The notes under the pieces: model-generated
The model's input: only the letters and a program-made list of their open reading frames with translations
Told to the model about the DNA's origin: nothing
Database searches by the model: none
Source of the DNA: Micrococcales bacterium
Lineage (GTDB): Bacteria; Actinomycetota; Actinomycetes; S36-B12; UBA10799
Assembly: GCA_023252115.1 (NCBI GenBank)
Contig: JAHEXM010000021.1
Location: 1-11,432, forward strand
Reading direction: 5' to 3'
DNA length: 11,432 nt
Made by a program: the position numbers and the translations under genes
Shown: positions 6,941-11,432 of the stretch, piece after piece
Numbering within the stretch: position 1 is the stretch's first letter
Layout: every line of letters begins with the position of its first letter

Positions 6941-7754
6941 AATCGCTAGCCGAGTACTGATAACAAACTGAGCGGCCCACTCGGACTATGTCGCACTTGA
7001 CGTCCAGACCGTAAATCGTCTCTGCACCGCCGAGGAATAGGTAGCTACCTGGGCGAAGCGTGGTCGCGCACTTCCGCAGGACGCTCGATTTCAGATCAGG
7101 ATCGAAATACGTGAGCACATTGCGCAAAAAAACGATATCCATGGACGGTAGAGCAGGAAATGGTTCGATCAGATTTAGTTGCTGAAATGTCACCATCGAC
7201 CGAATTGATTCGGCAATCTGCCAGCTTCGACCGCGCCTTTCAAAGTATTTGACGAGTAACGGCGCAGGTAGTCCGCGGTTAACCTCCATCTGTGTGAAGA
7301 TGCCCGCAGATGCGACGCTCAGTACCTCTGCGGAGAAGTCCGTCGCAAGGATCGTCACATTCTTGATGCGGGGAAAGTGTTCCTTGATCAACATCGCGAT
7401 GCTGAATGCTTCTTGCCCAGTGGACGAGGCCGCCGACCAAATCGACAATCGTGCGTGATCATTTCGGGCAAGGACCGCAGGAATGATGTCGGTGCGCAGT
7501 GCCTCAAACGGATGCACATCGCGGAAGAAATACGTTTCGTGAGTAGCCATCGCTTCCACAGCGGTTACCCGAAGCCGTGCGTCGCCCAGGCGCAGACGCG
7601 AGACCAATTCGCTGACCGATCCCAGGCCCTCCTCTCTTGCGACCGGCAACAGTCGCGCCTCGATCAGGTATTCCTTGCCCGGGTGGAGCGCAAGCCCACT
7701 GATGTCTCGGCAAAGATTCCGGAGGAACTCGAATTCCTCTGGTGACACAGTCAT
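6939..7754 (-). CDS. cheR: Chemoreceptor methyltransferase CheR
   Basis: A 271-residue S-adenosylmethionine-dependent enzyme that methylates glutamates on chemoreceptors, raising kinase activity during adaptation. An all-helical N-terminal domain covers about residues 3-70. The methyltransferase domain then shows THETYFFRD (71-79), the SAM-binding loop SAASSTGQEAFSIA (107-120), ATDFS (137-141) and RNVLTYFD (211-218). The usual STGEEPYS reads STGQEAFS here, so the first Glu is Gln and the Pro is Ala, while the second Glu is kept; the change looks tolerable. Length is normal for a stand-alone CheR. The ATG overlaps the cheB stop (ATGA), coupling synthesis of the opposing methylation enzymes. 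No TPR or other extra domain is present. Confidence 0.95.
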   Translation of the reverse strand: MTVSPEEFEFLRNLCRDISGLALHPGKEYLIEARLLPVAREEGLGSVSELVSRLRLGDARLRVTAVEAMATHETYFFRDVHPFEALRTDIIPAVLARNDHARLSIWSAASSTGQEAFSIAMLIKEHFPRIKNVTILATDFSAEVLSVASAGIFTQMEVNRGLPAPLLVKYFERRGRSWQIAESIRSMVTFQQLNLIEPFPALPSMDIVFLRNVLTYFDPDLKSSVLRKCATTLRPGSYLFLGGAETIYGLDVKCDIVRVGRSVCYQYSASD

Positions 7755-8830
7755 CGTGCTCTGCTTGCCTCAACGCGAAACCGAATCTCGTCCGCTATTG
7801 CCTCAACCGGCAGGATCGCGCTTGCGATGCTCGTCACCGAATTGGGCATGCTCGCCACCACTGCTGTCGCCGGAGTCTGCGCAATGACGACCCCGCCCGC
7901 GGCGACAATCGCCTCGGAACCACGTCGGCCGTCTTCACCCATACCGGTAAGTACGACACCCATAACGCCTGCGCCGTAGACATTTTCGGCAGATCGAAAA
8001 AGCACATCGGCAGAAGGACGACAAAAGTTTTCCTTGGGCCCGTCGTGCAAGTTGATGACGACGTCGTCGCCTGACCTCACCACTTCCATGTGCAGCCCGC
8101 CCTGGGCGATATAGATATTTCCGGCAACAACTACCTGTCCTTGTGTCGCCTCGCTGACCGAGCAGGGGGTCAACGAATTCAGCCGAGTAGCCAACATGCG
8201 AGTAAAGACCGGTGGCATGTGCTGAACGATTAGAACCGGTACTGCCAGCGGCGTTTTGATGCCACTGATCAAACTGGCCAAAGCTTCTGGGCCCCCAGTT
8301 GATACCGCGATGACAACCGCTCGGAACTGCACTGGACGGTTCGCCGGCACCTTCTTTGGTGGCATTGCTGGGGCTCGCAGATGGCCCGTGAGCGCGGGCG
8401 CTATTGCGCGAATGACCGGTACTAGCTCCGTGTGAATGTAATCCTGGCCGAGCCGTGTATCAGTTGAGCTGGGTTTCTGAACGAATTCAGTCGGACCCTC
8501 GGAAAGTGCACTCATCGTCTTGGCAGAAGCTGTGATATCGATGTGACTAAAGATCACGACTGGCAATGTTGGTGCAGTCCTACGAATCTCAGCAAGCGTT
8601 TCTAAGCCGTCCATCACGGGCATGTCGAGATCAAGTACGACGACATCAGGTTTTAGGCGGCCTATCTTTTCCAGACCAAGCCGACCATTTGCAGCGACGC
8701 CGACTGTCTCAAGATCCTTTTCCGTGTCGATTGCTTTTTGAATAAGGCGACGGGCGACGACGGAGTCGTCGATCGCGATGACCCTTACCTCCCTGGTGGT
8801 GTCAGTTGGGTACCACCTGCCAGGACTCAA
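7751..8830 (-). CDS. cheB: Chemotaxis methylesterase/glutamine deamidase CheB
   Basis: A 359-residue response regulator enzyme that removes methyl groups from, and deamidates, chemoreceptors when phosphorylated by CheA. The N-terminal REC domain has D21-D22, phosphoacceptor D67 in LDLDMPVMDG, and K119. A linker of about 45 residues rich in Pro and Ala follows. The C-terminal esterase domain shows the catalytic triad S177 in VSTGGP, H204 in QHMPP, and D300 in LTGMGEDG. The start is probably TTG at 8830, which overlaps the cheY stop (TTGA) and has GGGG 8 nt upstream. It gives about 14 residues before the REC core, longer than usual, but no ATG or GTG lies between it and the first REC strand. 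The cheR start overlaps its stop. Confidence 0.95.
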   Translation of the reverse strand: MSPGRWYPTDTTREVRVIAIDDSVVARRLIQKAIDTEKDLETVGVAANGRLGLEKIGRLKPDVVVLDLDMPVMDGLETLAEIRRTAPTLPVVIFSHIDITASAKTMSALSEGPTEFVQKPSSTDTRLGQDYIHTELVPVIRAIAPALTGHLRAPAMPPKKVPANRPVQFRAVVIAVSTGGPEALASLISGIKTPLAVPVLIVQHMPPVFTRMLATRLNSLTPCSVSEATQGQVVVAGNIYIAQGGLHMEVVRSGDDVVINLHDGPKENFCRPSADVLFRSAENVYGAGVMGVVLTGMGEDGRRGSEAIVAAGGVVIAQTPATAVVASMPNSVTSIASAILPVEAIADEIRFRVEASRAR

Positions 8831-9195
8831 ATCTCAAACCCCAGAAGTTGCAGTTTCTCGAGAATTGCCTCTTTAGTGAAAGGCTTCATCACATATTCAT
8901 CGGCGCCAGCCTCAAGGGCAGTCACCACCCGTGGGATTTCGGTCTCGGTTGTGACCATCACGATCTTGGCGGGTGAGGAGTACGGCTCCGCGCGAACCAC
9001 CTTGATGAAGTCGATCCCCGTCATGACTGGCATGTTCCAGTCGACCAGGATGAGGTCGGGCATAGCTCCGGAATCGATTGCGTCTAGTGCAGCCTGCCCG
9101 TCGGCCGCGCCTACGACTTCGAAGCCAAGTTCCTTGAGCATTCGACCAAGGATCATTCTCATTGTTCGCGAATCGTCGATGACCAGCCCACGCAT
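8827..9195 (-). CDS. cheY: Chemotaxis response regulator CheY
   Basis: A 122-residue single-domain receiver that carries the phosphoryl signal from CheA, normally to the flagellar motor switch. All receiver landmarks are present: acidic pair D7-D8, phosphoacceptor D52 in LVDWNMPVMTG, T82 (with T83) of the switch region, Y101, and K104 followed by P105. The WNMP and VTTE stretches are typical of CheY rather than of DNA-binding regulators, and no output domain follows. The ATG at 9195 lies 3 bases after the cheW stop and is preceded by GGGGAAGG. The stop overlaps the TTG of cheB. Only one CheY is seen in the window, so CheA must divide phosphate between it, CheB and perhaps the REC-GGDEF protein. 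Confidence 0.95.
   Translation of the reverse strand: MRGLVIDDSRTMRMILGRMLKELGFEVVGAADGQAALDAIDSGAMPDLILVDWNMPVMTGIDFIKVVRAEPYSSPAKIVMVTTETEIPRVVTALEAGADEYVMKPFTKEAILEKLQLLGFEI
8839..8842 (-). promoter_or_regulatory. GGGG ribosome binding site supporting the cheB TTG start
   Basis: GGGG on the minus strand stands 8 nt before the TTG at 8830, inside the last codons of cheY. Together with the TTGA overlap it supports initiation at TTG, since no ATG or GTG in this frame precedes the receiver domain. Confidence 0.45.
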
Positions 9196-9198
9196 GGT

Positions 9199-9645
9199 TT
9201 AGCTACCTTCCCCTGCTGCCGAAAGTGAGAGCGCTCGGTCTGTATCCAGCACCAAAAGCAAGACACCCTCAAGTTGATAAGCGCCCGTGGTGAAGGATCG
9301 AATCGTAGAGTTGACGGTCTCAGGAATATCTTCTCGCGATTGCGCGTCGACATCCACTACGTCACCCTCTCGATCCACCACAAGGCTGACGGATTCCGTG
9401 CTCGACCTGACAATGACGTCGACTCGTTCCCCGGTGGCAGGCGGGGCGTCGTGAATTTCAAGCCTGCGACGGGCATCAATCGCGGTGATGATTTGCCCTC
9501 GCAGATTCAGTAACCCAGCAACATATGGGGCAGCGAGCGGCACCGGAGTCAGTTCGTGTCCCCTGACGATTTCCTGAATGCTTTCGACGTCAATCCCGAT
9601 AGCCAAATTGCCGATCGTAAAGGTGCACAGCCGCGCCGTGGTCAT
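9199..9645 (-). CDS. cheW: Chemotaxis adaptor protein CheW
   Basis: A 148-residue scaffold protein that links CheA to chemoreceptors in the membrane-associated array. A single CheW domain spans nearly the whole protein. It shows the first strand CTFTIGNLAIGIDV (7-20), the VPLAAPYVAGLLNLRGQI region (35-52) with the family NLRG motif, IDARRRL, and the late segment RSSTESVSLVVDREGDVV. Length is normal. The ATG overlaps the cheA stop (ATGA), and a GGTGG Shine-Dalgarno-like sequence stands about 6 nt upstream within cheA. The stop TAA lies 3 bases before cheY. Because the CheA here has its own extra CheW-like domain, the array may contain more adaptor-type surfaces than usual. Confidence 0.94.
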   Translation of the reverse strand: MTTARLCTFTIGNLAIGIDVESIQEIVRGHELTPVPLAAPYVAGLLNLRGQIITAIDARRRLEIHDAPPATGERVDVIVRSSTESVSLVVDREGDVVDVDAQSREDIPETVNSTIRSFTTGAYQLEGVLLLVLDTDRALSLSAAGEGS

Positions 9646-11432
9646 ACTTCACCACCGATTCCAGCTTCTTCTGCAATCAATTCAAGGTCAAGCACCTCTG
9701 TCACTCGACCATTGATCACGATGCACTCGCTCACACCATGACGGCTTGGAGGTTGCGGATCGACCGCTGGTTGGGGCACTACATCGTCGATTCGACCAAC
9801 AACCAAGCCGACAGATCCGGCCGCCGTGGCACACACGACCGTGCTGACGACATCAAGATCACGATCTGGACCGACACCGCGCATTTCAGATCGGCGCTCT
9901 GGCAGAACTTCGCGGACTCGGATCAGAGGCAAAATCGCATCACGGTATTGAACGAAATTGCGCTCGCCAAGACTCTCAACGTCTCCTGACACGAATCGCT
10001 CAAGACGCTCGACATTTTCAAGCCTGAACGCGAGCTTGCCACCATCTTCGCCCGTGGCAACGAGCAGCCCAGCCGTGTCAAGAACATTGACATCGACCGA
10101 TGATTCAAACGCCTCCGGAGCCGAAACAGCGGTGATTCCTGCCAGTGAAGCGATCCCCGCGACATCAAGGATCAGCGAAGGCATCCCATCGCCGAGAATG
10201 GTCACACCTGAAAACGCCCCAACGGACCGTGTCGCTTCAGTCAGCGGCTTCACCACGACGTCCGACGTCGCCCCCACTTCTGGAACGGAAAGCGCAAAAT
10301 GCTTACCCTCGGTTTCAAGAATCACCAGTGTTTGACTGCCGACGGAATCGCGCTGCTCAACCTGCAGCACTCGGCCGAGATCTATCGCGGGTAGTAGGTG
10401 GCCGCGCAGACGAATAATCATGCTGCCATCGACTTCATCGATCGGTGTCGCGGCGTCATCTGGGTCTACGTGCAGGACCTCCTGCACGTTTTCTCGTGGG
10501 ATGGCGTAACGCTGACCGCCGCAGCCGATTGTCAAAGTCGGCATGATGGCAAGCGTAAGCGGCACATTCATTCGGAATTGAGTGCCGACGCCGATGGTCG
10601 ATGAAACGTCAATGCTGGCGCCAATGGACTGCAGGTTCGACCACACAACATCCATGCCAACGCCGCGACCAGACAGATTTGTCGCAGTGTCTTTGGTTGT
10701 CAGCCCTTGCTTGAAAATCAGATTGAGCGCTTCCTGTTCGCCCAATTCAGATGCCTCGGAGTCACTCAGGATGCCTGTGGCCACAGCGCGCGCAACCAGG
10801 GCAGCAGGATCGATGCCACGTCCGTCATCGGAGACTTCGATGTGTACGCGGCCGCGATCGTGGTGTGCCCTGATCAAGAGCCGACCGTTAGCAGGCTTTC
10901 CGGCTGCCACCCGTTCACTCGGTGTCTCGAAAGCGTGATCGATAGCGTTGCGCACTAGATGAAGCATTGGGTCCCGCAACGCTTCATTGACGGCACGATC
11001 AACGCCGACGTTTTCACCTTCTATCTCGACACTGACTTGCTTGCCGATGGCATTTGCCAAATCGCGAGCTATGCGGCGAAACTTTCCAATCACAATTCCA
11101 ACGGGCTGAAGTCGCGACTCCATTACGCTTTCCTGCAATTCGCTGGTGATCAAGTCGAGCTGCCGATATACCGAATTGAGCGGCCCATCTTCGGTCGCGA
11201 ACTCCGTCGCCCCGATTTGGCTACGAACAACCACTAGCTCGCCGATCAGGTCCATCAGCCCATCAAGAACCTCAACATTCACCCGCACAGATGCATCGGT
11301 ATGAATTGCAGGTTGCTCGTCGTCACCACCATCGGATTCATTGCTGTTTGCAACACGGGTCGTTTGCAGCCCAGAATCTTGCGATTGGGTATCGCTTGTC
11401 AGGCGTGTGAGTTGCGCAATTACCGCCTCGTG
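9642..11432 (-). CDS. cheA: Chemotaxis histidine kinase CheA, C-terminal part, with a tandem CheW-like domain
   Basis: The kinase of the chemotaxis array, which autophosphorylates on an Hpt histidine and passes phosphate to CheY and CheB. The gene enters from the right edge with no start; 596 codons are visible. The Hpt domain and any P2 domain lie outside. Visible residues 1-50 are a polar linker rich in Gln, Ser, Thr and Asp. A P3 dimerisation helix pair (50-105) follows, then a P4 ATPase domain with N box HLVRNAIDHAFE (158-169), G1 DDGRGID (202-208) and G2 GRGVGM (255-260). The P5 CheW-like domain (about 293-433) ends with the typical ILGDGMPSLILDV. A second CheW-like domain follows (about 453-588; 9669-10076), with LLVATGEDGGKLAFRLENVE and a YRDAILPLIRVREVL segment. 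Standard CheA stops after P5. A GTG at 11288 is not the start, since the frame continues upstream. The stop overlaps cheW. Confidence 0.96.
   Translation of the reverse strand, partial: HEAVIAQLTRLTSDTQSQDSGLQTTRVANSNESDGGDDEQPAIHTDASVRVNVEVLDGLMDLIGELVVVRSQIGATEFATEDGPLNSVYRQLDLITSELQESVMESRLQPVGIVIGKFRRIARDLANAIGKQVSVEIEGENVGVDRAVNEALRDPMLHLVRNAIDHAFETPSERVAAGKPANGRLLIRAHHDRGRVHIEVSDDGRGIDPAALVARAVATGILSDSEASELGEQEALNLIFKQGLTTKDTATNLSGRGVGMDVVWSNLQSIGASIDVSSTIGVGTQFRMNVPLTLAIMPTLTIGCGGQRYAIPRENVQEVLHVDPDDAATPIDEVDGSMIIRLRGHLLPAIDLGRVLQVEQRDSVGSQTLVILETEGKHFALSVPEVGATSDVVVKPLTEATRSVGAFSGVTILGDGMPSLILDVAGIASLAGITAVSAPEAFESSVDVNVLDTAGLLVATGEDGGKLAFRLENVERLERFVSGDVESLGERNFVQYRDAILPLIRVREVLPERRSEMRGVGPDRDLDVVSTVVCATAAGSVGLVVGRIDDVVPQPAVDPQPPSRHGVSECIVINGRVTEVLDLELIAEEAGIGGEV

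Noticed and set aside
9642..11288. CheA as a complete 548-residue protein starting at GTG 11288
   Set aside because: The frame continues open to the right edge as a polar linker, and without upstream sequence the protein would lack the Hpt phosphorylation domain.
1..11432. Novel defence island, phage, insertion sequence or CRISPR array
   Set aside because: All genes but one belong to recognised housekeeping, transport or signalling families. No transposase, integrase, direct-repeat array or tRNA-like attachment site was found by eye.

Overview
The window most likely comes from a motile member of the Actinomycetota. The evidence is moderate GC content, a P-type ATPase that closely follows mycobacterial CtpE from memory, a short Ppx/GppA phosphatase that follows mycobacterial Ppx1 (Rv0496), a cysteine-rich conserved protein that I know from actinobacteria, and promoter-like TAnnnT hexamers placed for leaderless transcripts. 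I cannot name a genus. No mobile element, phage gene, CRISPR array, tRNA or rRNA was recognised, and coding density is very high.

Layout. Left block, minus strand (1-3155): a ppx-type exopolyphosphatase gene reads into a ctpE-like P-type ATPase gene through a 4-base GTGA overlap; ctpE runs off the left edge about 50 codons before its expected end. Middle block, plus strand (3186-5512): an unrecognised cysteine-rich protein diverges from ppx across only 30 bases. It is followed by a 143-base gap holding a perfect 14-bp inverted repeat with nested hairpins, and then by radA. Right block, minus strand (5516-11432): a compact chemotaxis operon in the order cheA (N-terminus outside the window), cheW, cheY, cheB, cheR, cheX, and a REC-GGDEF diguanylate cyclase. 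Neighbouring genes overlap by 4 bases or are 3 to 8 bases apart. radA and the cyclase gene converge with 3 bases between their stop codons. No stretch above 300 bases lacks a gene.

How the genes work together. CheA and CheW form the receptor-coupled kinase, CheY carries the signal to the flagellar motor, CheR and CheB set receptor methylation, and CheX is expected to dephosphorylate CheY-P. The last gene would turn phosphorylation of its receiver domain into c-di-GMP synthesis, so the operon may give both a fast motor output and a slower second-messenger output. Its cyclase domain keeps the catalytic signature but lacks the RxxD product-inhibition site. CheA carries an extra CheW-like domain after its normal P5 domain. 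No chemoreceptor or flagellar gene is visible.

Most of the window is well-known families. The points most worth a second look are the back-to-back, apparently leaderless promoters at 3162-3179, the cysteine-rich protein at 3186-3968, the inverted repeat before radA, the double CheW-like tail of CheA, and the cyclase built into the chemotaxis operon.
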